Source: Prevotella bivia DSM 20514 (GTDB lineage: Bacteria > Bacteroidota > Bacteroidia > Bacteroidales > Bacteroidaceae). From it: a stretch of 64,000 nucleotides of DNA. Shown piece after piece: positions 1-8,428 of the stretch. The DNA lies in contig NZ_JH660660.1 of NCBI RefSeq assembly GCF_000262545.1, positions 1,264,975 through 1,328,974 on the forward strand. The letters run 5' to 3'. A model generated the notes under the pieces. That model was not told where the DNA came from. It saw nothing but the letters and a program-made list of their open reading frames with translations, and did no database searches. Position 1 is the first letter of the stretch. Every line of letters starts with the position of its first letter. The position numbers and the translations under genes are program-made.

Positions 1-152
1 TCTAGTATTAGGTCAGTAAGGTGGTGATTCTTTATCATTGAAGCCACATTCTCTGCTCCAATATGCTCAAAGGCACGGACACAACATTCTATATCGAGAT
101 TGACAAGTACTGCACCAAGGTCGAAAATAATATTCTTAATTTGTTTTTGCAT
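1..152 (-). CDS. HAD-family hydrolase, N-terminal part only
   Basis: The first 50 codons of a minus-strand gene that runs off the left edge. The protein begins MQKQIKNIIFDLGAVLVNLD, which is motif I of the haloacid dehalogenase phosphatase superfamily with the nucleophile Asp in IIFDLG. The second motif Asp is replaced by Gly, as in many epoxide-hydrolase-like HAD proteins (FDLGGVL type). A TAnnTTTG promoter box (minus strand, 190-197) lies about 40 bp upstream of the ATG. It belongs to the chromosome outside the integrated element. The substrate cannot be inferred from this fragment. Confidence 0.75.
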   Translation of the reverse strand, partial: MQKQIKNIIFDLGAVLVNLDIECCVRAFEHIGAENVASMIKNHHLTDLIL

Positions 153-189
153 TGTTTTTGCCTTATAAAGTATTAGGAATATCCTCGTG

Positions 190-197
190 CAAAGATA
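190..197 (-). promoter_or_regulatory. -7 promoter box of the HAD gene
   Basis: On the minus strand this reads TATCTTTG, matching the Bacteroidetes -7 consensus TAnnTTTG. It lies about 40 bp before the HAD start codon. No convincing TTTG -33 box is seen. Confidence 0.5.
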
Positions 198-293
198 CAT
201 AAAAGCACCCTAACCTAGGGCTTCTGCACCTCAAATAGTGTTAAAACGTAAAAAAAATAGGCTTTACCTATACGCTATTTCCTTTTTATTTAT

Positions 294-301
294 TATCTTT
301 G
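294..301 (+). promoter_or_regulatory. -7 promoter box of tRNA-Met
   Basis: TATCTTTG, a match to the Bacteroidetes TAnnTTTG box, 23 bp upstream of the tRNA 5' end. The spacing fits a short leader. Confidence 0.5.
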
Positions 302-324
302 CATCCGAATTTCAATGAATTCTC

Positions 325-398
325 GGACTTGTAGCTCAGTTGGTTAGAGCAACAGACTCATAATCTGGAGGTCCCTGGTTCAAGCCCAGGCTGGTCCA
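325..398 (+). tRNA. tRNA-Met (anticodon CAT)
   Basis: A full cloverleaf can be drawn: acceptor GGACTTG pairs with CTGGTCC (one mismatch), the D-arm contains AGCTCAGTTGGTTAGAGC, the anticodon loop is CTCATAA, and the T-arm GGTTCAAGCC is normal. No CCA is encoded after the discriminator A. The last 12 bases lie inside the 14-bp repeat that bounds the integrated element, so the gene is the attachment site and its 3' end is regenerated by the element. Elongator and initiator Met (or a lysidine-modified Ile tRNA) cannot be separated with certainty by eye; the first pair is G-C, unlike typical bacterial initiators. Confidence 0.93.
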
Positions 399-400
399 CA
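387..400 (+). other. attL: 14-bp direct repeat at the tRNA 3' end
   Basis: CAGGCTGGTCCACA, identical to 33030-33043. It covers the end of the tRNA acceptor stem plus two bases beyond. Sequences diverge immediately outside the repeat on both sides, as expected for the crossover core of a tyrosine-recombinase element. Confidence 0.8.
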
Positions 401-456
401 AAGAGGTTTCAAGAGGATGTCAAACAACACGTCATTTTAGCCTTCAAAACAAGGAT

Positions 457-496
457 AATCGCTGTAAAATCAAGGTTTTACAGCGATTTTTTGTTT
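457..496 (+). terminator. Rho-independent terminator downstream of tRNA-Met
   Basis: AATCGCTGTAAAA (457-469) pairs perfectly with TTTTACAGCGATT (476-488), a 13-bp stem with a 6-nt loop followed by a T-run. It lies just inside the island, so the element brings its own terminator to the tRNA it occupies. Confidence 0.8.
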
Positions 497-557
497 TTTA
501 TCCATATTCGTTTGACTGCCAAACCATACCTTTTGATAGTCATCATTCGGTCATTTT

Positions 558-607
558 CTGCTACAGAAACTGCTACACAAAAGCAGGCTCGCAAAAAAAT
601 GTAGCAG
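558..607 (+). repeat. Left-end octamer repeats (putative integrase arm sites)
   Basis: CTGCTACA occurs at 558-565 and 570-577, and its reverse complement at 600-607. The same octamer is found three times near the right end (32806-32813 inverted, 32946-32953, 32957-32964). Paired copies 11-12 bp apart near both att sites are what arm-type sites of lambda-like tyrosine recombinases look like. Function is inferred from position and repetition. Confidence 0.55.
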
Positions 608-1725
608 TGAATGGAAAATGACTACCAAATTGACGGCATACAAATATCTCGTTTTCAACAATTTATGTCGAACTTTGTAGCCAAGAAAGCTACACTAAAA
701 ATGATGCGTTATGAAAACGACTTTCAAGGTGTCCTACTACCTACGTTCCAACTACGAGAACAAAGAAGGAAAATCGCCTGTAATGCTCCGAATTTATCTC
801 GGAGGCGAAATGGCTAATCTTGGATCCACTAAAATTTTCGTGGACAAATCTAAATGGAGCAACAAAACCAGCAGAATGATTGGTAGAACGGCAGATGCTC
901 TCTCCGTCAATGCATCAATAGATGCAATGACAACAACTTTGATGCAGATCTATAGGAAATATGAAACCTCTGAAAGCTTGTCCTTAGATCTTATCAGGTC
1001 AGTGTTTCTTGGAACAGATAAGGAATTTACAACTTTTCTCCCTATCTTTGATAAATATATTGACGCCATTACGCAACAAGTTGGTAAGACACTGACAAAG
1101 GGGACGTTTTATAAGTACAAGGTGGTGAGGCAGAACTTTCAAAGCTTCCTACAAGCAAAGTATCATCGTAAGGATATTGGACTGACAGAACTGACAAGTG
1201 CCGTTGTTCAGGACTTCGAATTATACCTTACATCCGTTGTAGGTGGTGTACATAACACAACCACCAAGAAATTGAGAAACCTGAAAACGGTCGTGAACTA
1301 TGCGAGGAACAGAGGACTTATCATGCATGATCCATTTGCGAATCACAAGCTGCGCTATGAATTGGTAGATCGTGGCTACCTCACAGAAGAAGAGGTACTC
1401 CGTATTATGAAGAAGCACTTTGACATAGAACGGCTGGAGTTAGTAAAGAATATTTTTATTTTTTCCTGCTTTACAGGATTAGCCTACATTGACGTATATA
1501 ATCTTACCTACGATAAGATTGTTACTGTCGAAGACAGACAGTGGCTTATCACCAAGAGGTATAAGACAAGCGTAGATGAAAATGTCATGCTGCTGGATAT
1601 TCCCCTTGCCATCATAAGAAAGTATTATGACATTAACAGAAAAGGTGGAAAGGTATTTCGTAAGCATCCAATATTAGCCGCCTTTGTGTAGCATTCTTGC
1701 TTTACTACCTTTGCCCGAAAAACTT

Positions 1726-2070
1726 ATGTTTGTACTCAACGAAACAAATGTTTTTCGGGTTTGTTGCACTCCTGTGGATATGCGTCAGGGTATTCTTCGC
1801 CTGTCCCAATTGGTACGTAGCAATGACTTCAATCCTTCTGATGGTGTTGTCTACGTTTTCTACAATCGATCCCGTAACCGAATCAAATTGCTGCACTGGG
1901 AACGCTGTGGTTTTGTCGTCTATCATAAACAGATGGTACAGGGTTGCCTGAGTCCTAAAATCATACGGGCGAGAACTGGATTTTATGAACTTCGCTGGGA
2001 CGAACTGGTACTCTATATTGAAGGTATAAATCCTAATTGCTACCGAAGAAAAAGATACAACAAATCTTAG
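1726..2070 (+). CDS. tnpB: IS66 accessory protein TnpB
   Basis: A 114-residue protein of the IS66 Orf2/TnpB family, recognised by the N-terminal run RVCCTPVDMRQGILRLSQLV and the later GFVVYHKQM and GFYELRWDEL segments. The ATG at 1726 was chosen because the family begins with a short MF...N lead; an upstream in-frame ATG at 1684 would add a non-conserved 14 residues. TnpB is required for IS66 transposition by an unknown mechanism. It lies 63 bp before tnpC in the same element. Confidence 0.85.
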   Translation: MFVLNETNVFRVCCTPVDMRQGILRLSQLVRSNDFNPSDGVVYVFYNRSRNRIKLLHWERCGFVVYHKQMVQGCLSPKIIRARTGFYELRWDELVLYIEGINPNCYRRKRYNKS

Positions 2071-2133
2071 TATTTTCTTGCCAGTGTCAGATATTTTTCG
2101 CACCTTTACATTGTATAAAGAACTGATAATGTA

Positions 2134-3708
2134 ATGGATATGCCTTATTGCACAATGACATCTGACTACCATTCTCTCACTCGGGAAGCTGTTGTTAAAC
2201 TTCTTGAGCAAAGGGATGCTGAGCTTAAGGTTAAGGATGCTGAGCTGGAACAAAAGTCCCGTCGTATTCTTGAACTTGAGCGCATGGTATTTGGCAGGCG
2301 CAGCGAGAAACGCCTGCCTGAGAGTGCAAGCGACTGGACGGGTACGCTTTTTGACGAGCAGTGGGCCAAAGAGGGTTCTCTGGCTCGGGTAGAAGCCCTT
2401 CCCATCATCAAGGAGATAAAACAGCAGTCCGGACAACGCAGGTCATCACGCCGTGTGAGCCGCCCTTCCAGAAAGGGTACGGCCTACGCCTCCTATGTTC
2501 CCGAGAACATAGAGCGACAGGTGACGGAGATATACCCAGAGGATTATGATGCTGAGCGCATGGCTATCATCGGACATGACAGAAGTGAGCATCTGTGTCT
2601 GCGTCCCTCATCCTTTTATGTCAGGGTAGAAGATCGTGTCATCTGCCGCCTAAAGGAAGCCCGGCCAACGGATGCGAAGGTCGACATCCTGAACGCCCCC
2701 TTGAAAAAGCAAGCAGTGGATTGTTTTGCCGACGCTTCCCTGCTCGCCGAAATCATCACCGCCAAGTTCGCCTATCACCAGCCCGAGTATAGGCAATGTG
2801 AAAGATGGAAGGAACTGGGCGTGAACATCCCCACCTCAACCGTCAACAGCTGGGTTCACAATGCCGCCGATGCACTTTATCCACTTTACAAACTTCAAGT
2901 AAGACAGATCCTGCAAAGTTCTTACCTTCAGGTTGACGAGACCAGCGTGCAGGTTGCCGACCGCAAGGGAAAGACGCGCAAGGGATACCTGTGGGGCGTG
3001 CGTGACGCCATGCACTCCCAGGGTGTGTTCTTCCATTGGAAGGACGGGGCGCGGTCGGGCGCTGTGGCAAATGAACTCTTCAAGGGCTACCAGGGTGCCA
3101 TACAGTCTGATGGGTATGAGGTCTACAGCAGGTTTGAGAACGTTCAGGGCATCGTGCTGTTAGGATGTATGGCACATGTGAGACGTAAGTTCGAACATCT
3201 GGCGACTGACGATAAGAACGCCGCCCATATCATCGAAACGATAGCCACGCTTTATGAGTTGGAGGAAAACCTCAAACACAAGAAAGCACCACCCGAGGAA
3301 GTGGAGACAGAACGAAAGGCTAAAGCTTACCCCATTCTTAAGTATTTGGAGACCTATATGTTGGATGTACACAAACAGTACACCCCAGGCGAAGCTATGG
3401 AGAAGGCGCTGCGTTATGCCTTCGCCGTATGGATACGCATAGGTAGGTATGTGCAGGACGGACGCTTCAACATAGACAACAACCTTATGGAACAGGCCAT
3501 TAGGCCCATCACGCTTGGAAGAAAGAACTACCTGTTCTGTGGTAACAATGAGGGAGCGGAGAACAACGCCATCTTCTATACCTTCATGGCATGTTGCAGG
3601 GAAGCAGACATAGAGCCATACAAATGGATGAAGGAAATCCTTTCAAAGCCCCTGCCCGATATGACGGAGGAGGAACTCACGAAAATGCTACCTTCAAACT
3701 TCAAATAA
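2134..3708 (+). CDS. tnpC: IS66-family transposase TnpC
   Basis: A 524-residue DDE transposase. Residues about 15-50 form a leucine-rich coiled coil, followed by the basic region with FGRRSEKR typical of IS66. The catalytic core shows LQVDETSVQV (first Asp), AIQSDGYEVY (second Asp) and NIDNNLMEQAIRP (Glu), and the C-terminus has LGRKNYLFCGNNEGA as in the family. It appears full length. Later in-frame starts, for example at 2155, are possible. It is followed at once by a strong hairpin terminator inside the element. Confidence 0.93.
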   Translation: MDMPYCTMTSDYHSLTREAVVKLLEQRDAELKVKDAELEQKSRRILELERMVFGRRSEKRLPESASDWTGTLFDEQWAKEGSLARVEALPIIKEIKQQSGQRRSSRRVSRPSRKGTAYASYVPENIERQVTEIYPEDYDAERMAIIGHDRSEHLCLRPSSFYVRVEDRVICRLKEARPTDAKVDILNAPLKKQAVDCFADASLLAEIITAKFAYHQPEYRQCERWKELGVNIPTSTVNSWVHNAADALYPLYKLQVRQILQSSYLQVDETSVQVADRKGKTRKGYLWGVRDAMHSQGVFFHWKDGARSGAVANELFKGYQGAIQSDGYEVYSRFENVQGIVLLGCMAHVRRKFEHLATDDKNAAHIIETIATLYELEENLKHKKAPPEEVETERKAKAYPILKYLETYMLDVHKQYTPGEAMEKALRYAFAVWIRIGRYVQDGRFNIDNNLMEQAIRPITLGRKNYLFCGNNEGAENNAIFYTFMACCREADIEPYKWMKEILSKPLPDMTEEELTKMLPSNFK

Positions 3709-3750
3709 CAAATAACCCTTATATGCTGCCAGACGTATAAGGGTTATTTG
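3709..3750 (+). terminator. Terminator hairpin at the end of tnpC
   Basis: CAAATAACCCTTATA (3709-3723) pairs perfectly with TATAAGGGTTATTTG (3736-3750), a 15-bp stem with a 12-nt loop right after the tnpC stop. It lies inside the IS66 element, between tnpC and the right inverted repeat. Confidence 0.65.
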
Positions 3751-4553
3751 TTGGTGTGAAAGTCGGCTAATATTGGATGCTTACGGTATTTCCAATGATG
3801 AGCAATCAACGTATCAATTCATATTTGAAAGAAATTGCCGACCTTTGTGGAATCAAGAAGAATCTCACCTTCCACATGGCAAGACATACTTTCGCCACTA
3901 TGTCTATATCCAAAGGGGTTCCAATGGAGTCTGTGTCTAAGATGCTCGGACATACGAACATCAGAATAACACAGATTTATGCCCGTGCGCCCAGAATGGT
4001 CGCTTGATAAATACTTCTTTAGCAGGAAGTTAGGATTGGGTTCAATATAATCCTATCGTCAATCAGCTTATCCGAATGGGAAACCTAACGGGGAGTGTAG
4101 CATGCTGATTAAAGCCCTAAGTCTACTAATAGCCGAGTAGCTACTGAAGGGCAAGACGAAACGACATATATGAGGATGAAGCCTTGATTGGTTGAACGAT
4201 AGTTCGGTGGTACCACATCTTGCAATAGCGGAAGGCTTTTATATACGCTATTTCATAGTACTCTGCCTATTGTGTGCGTTAGTGCAGAGCATTGAGAACC
4301 GACTATGACACAGCCGCGATAAGCGGACAAGAACGAAAGTCGCATCCGACAATATGTCACGCTAATAGTTATCAAGTGAAACTAACTGGGGATTGCCTAA
4401 GTCAGAACGCCTCAAAGGCTATGAGAGTTGGTCTCTGAATATCTGATATGGCAACGGAGTTCCCGTAGTAGTCTGAGCAAGTTAACGGCTTGTACATGGC
4501 GAAGGGGAACAGTCCATAACTTTAGTACAAACAACGGAAAACGTGAGAGACGT

Positions 4554-6362
4554 ATGAGAAATCCCGAGCACGTATTAAACATTTTAGCTGAACACAGCAA
4601 CGAGTCAAGTTACAAATACGAAAGACTCTATCGTATCCTGTTCAATGAGCAGATGTTCTTAGTAGCATATCAGCGCATCCATGCAAAACCAGGCAATATG
4701 ACACCTGGTACTGATAGACAAACGGAGGACGGCATGAGCATTGACAAGGTACACGCATTAATAGACAGCCTCAAAAGCGAAGTCTATAGCCCTAAACCAG
4801 CAAGGAGGGTTTATATACCGAAGAAGAGCGGAAAGTTACGTCCGCTCGGTATCCCTACGTTTGCAGATAAATTAGTGCAAGAGGTAGTGAGAATGGTACT
4901 GGAAGCCATATATGAAGGATATTTTGAATGGACCTCACATGGTTTCAGACCACACAAAAGCTGCCACACGGCACTGAAAAGTCTACAGAATAATTTCAAC
5001 GGGACAAAGTGGTTCATAGAGGGAGACATAAAAAGTTTCTTTGACAACATCAACCATGACGTGATGATAGAAATTCTAAGAGAACGCATATCTGACGAGC
5101 GTTTTCTTCGGTTAATACGTAAATTTCTCAACGCTGGATATTTGGAAGAATGGCATTTCAATAAAACTTATTCGGGCACGCCTCAAGGTGGAATTATCAG
5201 CCCAATACTGGCTAATATCTATCTGGACAAGTTCGACAAGTATATGGAGAAGTATGCACAAGATTTCCATAAGGGCAAAGTTAGACATCGCAACAAGGAC
5301 ATTGGCAAACTGAACAACCGTGTTTATTATCTAAAGAAGAGAATCAAGGAAGTGACGGATGTTGATATATTGGAAGCAATGCGAGAGGAACTTCGTAGTA
5401 AGCAACAGCAAATACTGACCATGCCGAGCGGTAACGATATGGATGAGAATTTCCGTAGATTGAAATATGTACGCTACGCTGATGATTTCCTTATAGGGGT
5501 CATTGGAAATAAAGTAGAGTGCGAGAAAATCAAGGCTGATGTTACACAATTTATGCAAGAGAAGCTAAAGTTGGAGATGTCGCAAGAAAAGACCTTGATA
5601 ACCAACGCACAAGATTGTGCAAAATTTCTCGGCTATGAAATATCAGTCCGTAAAGATTACACGACGCAGAAAAATGCAAGACGAGAAACTCGTAGACATC
5701 GTAATGGTAATGTGATACTACACGTATCACGAGAAGTGATAAAGAAGAAGTTACTGAGTCTTGAAGCCATGAATGTGAAAACACGAAATGGCAAAGAGGT
5801 GTGGATGTCTAAAGGTAGAACATACCTGATAGACAATGAGCCACAAGATATAGTAGCACGTTTCAACACAGAAATCAGAGGATTCTACAACTACTACTCC
5901 ATTGCAAACAATGCATCGGCTCTTGGGCGTTCTTTTGGATGTATCATGAAGTTCAGTATGCTAAAGACATTTGCGCAAAAACTTAACAGCTCCGTTAGAA
6001 CCATAGCAAACAAGTATCGTGAAGACGATAAATTTGTGGTGTGGTACACGGACAAGAAAGGCGAACGCAAACCAAGAGTATTCTACAATGAGGGCTTCAA
6101 GCGTATTACCGACTTGGGAACTCAAAAATGTGACAACTTACCCTACTTGTTCAACACTCCAACCATGAGTCTAATCGAAAGACTGACTGCAAATAAGTGT
6201 GAGTTATGCGGAAAAGAAGGAAATGTTGTCTCACACCATGTCAGAAAACTCTCGGCTTTGAGAGGTAAAACCGAATGGGAACGAAAAATGCTCAAAATGC
6301 ATAGAAAGTCTTTAATTGTTTGCGTTGAATGTCATAATATGATTCATGCGAAGAATAGCTGA
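4554..6362 (+). CDS. ltrA: Group II intron reverse transcriptase/maturase (LtrA-like)
   Basis: A 602-residue intron-encoded protein. The RT domain contains RRVYIPKKSGKLRPLGIPT, HGFRPHKSCHTAL, FIEGDIKSFFDNI, GTPQGGIISPILANIYL and the active-site YADD near residue 308. The maturase (X) domain follows (NTEIRGFYNYYSIA). The C-terminus carries an HNH-type zinc endonuclease signature, CELCGKEGNVVSHHVRKL, followed by VCVECHNMIHA. All expected domains are present, so it may still be able to splice and retrohome. The start at MRNPEHV was chosen because residues encoded upstream overlap ribozyme sequence and do not resemble RT proteins. Confidence 0.93.
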   Translation: MRNPEHVLNILAEHSNESSYKYERLYRILFNEQMFLVAYQRIHAKPGNMTPGTDRQTEDGMSIDKVHALIDSLKSEVYSPKPARRVYIPKKSGKLRPLGIPTFADKLVQEVVRMVLEAIYEGYFEWTSHGFRPHKSCHTALKSLQNNFNGTKWFIEGDIKSFFDNINHDVMIEILRERISDERFLRLIRKFLNAGYLEEWHFNKTYSGTPQGGIISPILANIYLDKFDKYMEKYAQDFHKGKVRHRNKDIGKLNNRVYYLKKRIKEVTDVDILEAMREELRSKQQQILTMPSGNDMDENFRRLKYVRYADDFLIGVIGNKVECEKIKADVTQFMQEKLKLEMSQEKTLITNAQDCAKFLGYEISVRKDYTTQKNARRETRRHRNGNVILHVSREVIKKKLLSLEAMNVKTRNGKEVWMSKGRTYLIDNEPQDIVARFNTEIRGFYNYYSIANNASALGRSFGCIMKFSMLKTFAQKLNSSVRTIANKYREDDKFVVWYTDKKGERKPRVFYNEGFKRITDLGTQKCDNLPYLFNTPTMSLIERLTANKCELCGKEGNVVSHHVRKLSALRGKTEWERKMLKMHRKSLIVCVECHNMIHAKNS

Positions 6363-6380
6363 AATGCCGTTATGGGCGGA

Positions 6381-6414
6381 GAGCCGTATACATGGAGACG
6401 TGTAAGTACGGTTC
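6381..6414 (+). ncRNA. Group II intron catalytic domain V
   Basis: A 34-nt hairpin starting GAGCCGTAT and ending GTACGGTTC; these ends pair over nine positions, with the catalytic triad at its usual place near the 5' base. The domain VI stem follows (about 6415-6470) before the AC terminus. Domain V sits just after the maturase stop, as in all mobile group II introns. Confidence 0.85.
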
Positions 6415-6596
6415 GGAGGCAGGCTGTCGGAAACCTACCACCGAAAGGTGGAACGGCGCCGACTGCCGAGCCTACGCATAACCAATAAGAAAGTGGAGCA
6501 TGACATGGAACAGCTTGCTGACAAACTCGGCAAGTTCAATAAGGCAATGGGCATTTGATAATATAATAAAATGTATAATTCTAAAATAAGAGATTT

Positions 6597-7061
6597 ATGG
6601 AAACCAAGAAAGAACTATCTTACTTCCGCCTGAAGTTGGAGAACTATCTCGGTGAGCATTTCCCCGAAATGCTGAGTGATAACCAATTCATAACGGCAAG
6701 AGCCGATGAAGCCCTTACCACCTACTGTGATGCAGTGGCGCAAAGTTTCTCACATCTTGAAGCAGAGACCATGGCAAGTGAAGTCTTGTATCGAGGACTT
6801 CACTTTTCCAAGTACGACACACTTGTGTCTGTCTTAGAGAATGAGTTCGAGAAAGAACTTCCTTCTCCACTCCCCGAAAGACTAACACCAATGCTTCTGA
6901 AGAATAAGGCTGTGCAAAGCGTTTTCGATAAGTATGAACTGACAGACGACTTTGGCGCAACTCCAGAGTATGAGAAACTCTACACCGAACTGACAGGAAC
7001 AATAGTTCTGCTCATCGAGGTCAATGGTCTGCCAACGATAGGCGGTGAGAACATGACTTGA
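6597..7061 (+). CDS. DUF1896 family protein
   Basis: A 154-residue protein beginning METKKELSYFRLKLENYLGE, the signature of the DUF1896 family found almost only in Bacteroidetes conjugative elements. It is all-helical in appearance, acidic, and has no signal peptide or membrane segment. It lies 38 bp after the integrase C-terminal exon, its common neighbourhood in such elements. Its function is unknown; a role in element maintenance or regulation is only inferred from context. Confidence 0.75.
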   Translation: METKKELSYFRLKLENYLGEHFPEMLSDNQFITARADEALTTYCDAVAQSFSHLEAETMASEVLYRGLHFSKYDTLVSVLENEFEKELPSPLPERLTPMLLKNKAVQSVFDKYELTDDFGATPEYEKLYTELTGTIVLLIEVNGLPTIGGENMT

Positions 7062-7201
7062 TGTAGCACCATCTGGAGCTTTTGTAGTGTCAAGAGCCAA
7101 GATAAACGCTCCACTCCACACGCCAAGAGTTTTTTCAAACACTTGTCTTTGTGTAGTCTGCGCATCTTGTAACTGCTCTTGAAACTATAAAAAGCTCCGA
7201 T

Positions 7202-7621
7202 ATGAATACAATCATCATGAATCAAGACGTTCTTAAAAGTGCGATTTCTCGCCGAGACAATAGAAGCGAGCTTCCATTGTCCTCACGGCTTAACGAAATC
7301 GTTCACACACCTGCCTTCATCAAGGCAGACGCATCGAACAAAACCGATAAGAACAAGCAGCAGCCGACTTCTCCCAAGCAAGTCCGCCATTTCTCTTGGA
7401 CACGCTTTATCGAACTCGCAATCCTGCTTTCCATCGTTATCGGTGCCATTTGGCTGATCTCAAAGATAGTAACGCCACAAGTCGTAACTGTCGTGTCAGT
7501 TATTGCAGGTTTTCTGATACTACGCTTTATAGTCAGGGTAATTCTGAAAGTGGCATTTACGCTGCTGAGCATTCTCTTCTGGCTGGCGATTGTCTGTGTC
7601 ATCCTGTTCTGCGTGCTTTGA
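7202..7621 (+). CDS. Small membrane protein of unknown function
   Basis: A 139-residue protein. Residues 1-60 are polar and Lys/Arg/Ser-rich, and residues about 68-139 contain three closely spaced hydrophobic helices (IELAILLSIVIGAIWLI, VVTVVSVIAGFLILRFIVRV and LLSILFWLAIVCVILFCVL). It is probably an inner-membrane protein with a cytoplasmic N-terminus. No family is recognised with confidence. The start at 7202 could be moved to the Met at 7217. It belongs to the accessory genes between integrase and pcfK. Confidence 0.6.
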   Translation: MNTIIMNQDVLKSAISRRDNRSELPLSSRLNEIVHTPAFIKADASNKTDKNKQQPTSPKQVRHFSWTRFIELAILLSIVIGAIWLISKIVTPQVVTVVSVIAGFLILRFIVRVILKVAFTLLSILFWLAIVCVILFCVL

Positions 7622-7794
7622 GAAGCACGGCTCTGTAAAACCTTCGTTTTATTTCATCAGATGGTTATCTCGCATTTTGAGATAGCCACCTTTTCTATAT
7701 TCCACTACGAGCGTTGCACTTTTGCTTCTTTTTCAATGCTCCACGATATGCGATGACAAGGAGAAGCGGATGCTGTTCCCTTTTTATCCGCAAA

Positions 7795-7910
7795 GGTAGT
7801 ACGGGGCTTGTGGCTTTCAAAAGGTCTGTGCCGCTTGGTTTGTCTGGAAAATCTCCACACCTACGGGTAGTATTTTCCGACAAAACCTTGTGCAAGCCCG
7901 CCCCGCTACC
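7795..7910 (+). ncRNA. Nested stem-loop region, candidate structured RNA
   Basis: In the 353-bp gap 7622-7974 the outer arms GGTAG-ta-CGGGGC (7795-7807) and GCCCCGCTACC (7900-7910) pair with only a 2-nt bulge. Inside them GGTTTGTC-t-GGAAAAT (7837-7852) pairs with ATTTTCCGACAAAACC (7872-7887) with two single bulges. The 19-nt terminal loop contains CTACGGGTAG, which can fold again. No reading frame explains this symmetry. It could be a regulatory leader of the gene at 7975, a small RNA, or a DNA-level origin; the strand is assumed from the downstream gene. Confidence 0.45.
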
Positions 7911-7974
7911 TTGATTTTGCTACAAAAAGGAATCAGCATACTCCGATCTTTGGACGCAAAAAAAAAATGTCGCT

Positions 7975-8406
7975 ATGGATAAGCAAAAGGTAAATACAAC
8001 ATCTTCGATGAACAGCAAAGGATATAGCTCCTCCTCTCATTACCGCATTAACCCTGTGGCTGAAAAAAGTGAGCAAGTGTTGGCAATTAAGTTTGTACAA
8101 TGGGACGTTCCCCCTTTGGAGAACCTTTGTAACAGCAAAGTATATCTCCTACGTATGAAACTCAATCGTGGCGAGTGTATGAGCCGTGAAGAAAAGAATT
8201 GGCTATGTGAAGCGGTGAACTCTAATACCTATTTCCGCACAGCCGTTCCCCTGCAAGGCTATCGCTTTGACTTCTTTGATGTACTGAAGAAATATCTTGT
8301 CAATCAGTACGGACAATGGACAGAGTATTACGCACCCGACAGAACAAGCCTAAGAGCCTACCTATATGGACGTATCAATCAGATAGTGGAAATTCCCAAG
8401 TATTAA
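7975..8406 (+). CDS. Conserved mobile-element protein of unknown function
   Basis: A 143-residue soluble protein, aromatic-rich in its second half (for example RFDFFDVLKKYLVNQYGQW and SLRAYLYGRINQIVEI), with a Ser-rich N-terminal 25 residues. I recognise its style from Bacteroidetes conjugative elements next to pcfK/pcfJ but cannot name a domain. It lies 23 bp upstream of pcfK and is probably cotranscribed with it. It is preceded by the structured non-coding region at 7795-7910. Confidence 0.65.
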   Translation: MDKQKVNTTSSMNSKGYSSSSHYRINPVAEKSEQVLAIKFVQWDVPPLENLCNSKVYLLRMKLNRGECMSREEKNWLCEAVNSNTYFRTAVPLQGYRFDFFDVLKKYLVNQYGQWTEYYAPDRTSLRAYLYGRINQIVEIPKY

Positions 8407-8428
8407 CAACATCAAAACATATACGACA

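Larger units (their letters stand above)
1660..3784 (+). mobile_element. IS66-family insertion sequence
   Basis: Length 2125 bp. The ends are perfect inverted repeats of at least 21 bp, beginning GTAAGCATCCAATATTAGCC at 1660 and ending with the complement at 3784, with the GTAA terminus typical of IS66. An 8-bp target duplication GGTATTTC flanks it (1652-1659 and 3785-3792), which is the size expected for IS66. It encodes TnpB and TnpC but no tnpA. The perfect ends and duplication indicate a recent insertion. Confidence 0.93.
3985..6475 (+). mobile_element. Group II intron with encoded reverse transcriptase
   Basis: A 2491-bp element. It starts GTGCGCCC (GUGYG 5' end), ends CCTAC (AY 3' end), and carries a 34-nt domain V at 6381-6414 and an RT/maturase in domain IV. 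Removing 3985-6475 joins GCCC to GCATAACC and restores the integrase reading frame through to a normal C-terminus, which fixes both boundaries. The 5' ribozyme domains I-III occupy about 3985-4550 and hold no gene. The insertion is 5 nt downstream of the catalytic Tyr codon of the integrase. Confidence 0.93.
711..6558 (+). pseudogene. Tyrosine recombinase (integrase), split by IS66 and a group II intron
   Basis: Three pieces join in frame: 711-1659, 3793-3984 and 6476-6558, giving a 407-residue site-specific recombinase. The N-terminus (about residues 1-90) looks like the Bacteroidetes arm-binding domain, followed by a SAM-like core-binding domain and the catalytic domain. Seen in the catalytic domain are TGLAYIDVYNLT (the usual box I Arg position is not Arg, as in several Bacteroidetes integrases), the box II motif HMARHTFATM, and ITQIYARIT with the catalytic Tyr. 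IS66 interrupts at codons for GGKVF|PMM. The intron lies 5 nt after the Tyr codon TAT and would restore the frame if spliced, but the IS would not. The protein drove integration next to tRNA-Met and is now inactive unless the IS excises precisely. Confidence 0.88.

Noticed and set aside
611..817. 68-codon ORF at the left end of the integrase
   Set aside because: It overlaps the integrase start in another frame and has no family resemblance; the 711 frame is clearly the recombinase.
1705..2436. Long minus-strand ORF (243 codons) over IS66
   Set aside because: It is antisense to tnpB and the tnpC start, both recognised families; it is a shadow frame.
4428..4553. Upstream extension of the intron reverse transcriptase
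   Set aside because: It lies in ribozyme domains and its residues do not resemble group II intron proteins; the Met at 4554 is the better start.
7303..7914. Several 66-99 codon ORFs in the 7.3-7.9 kb region
   Set aside because: They are antisense to the membrane protein gene or run through the stem-loop region without any family pattern.
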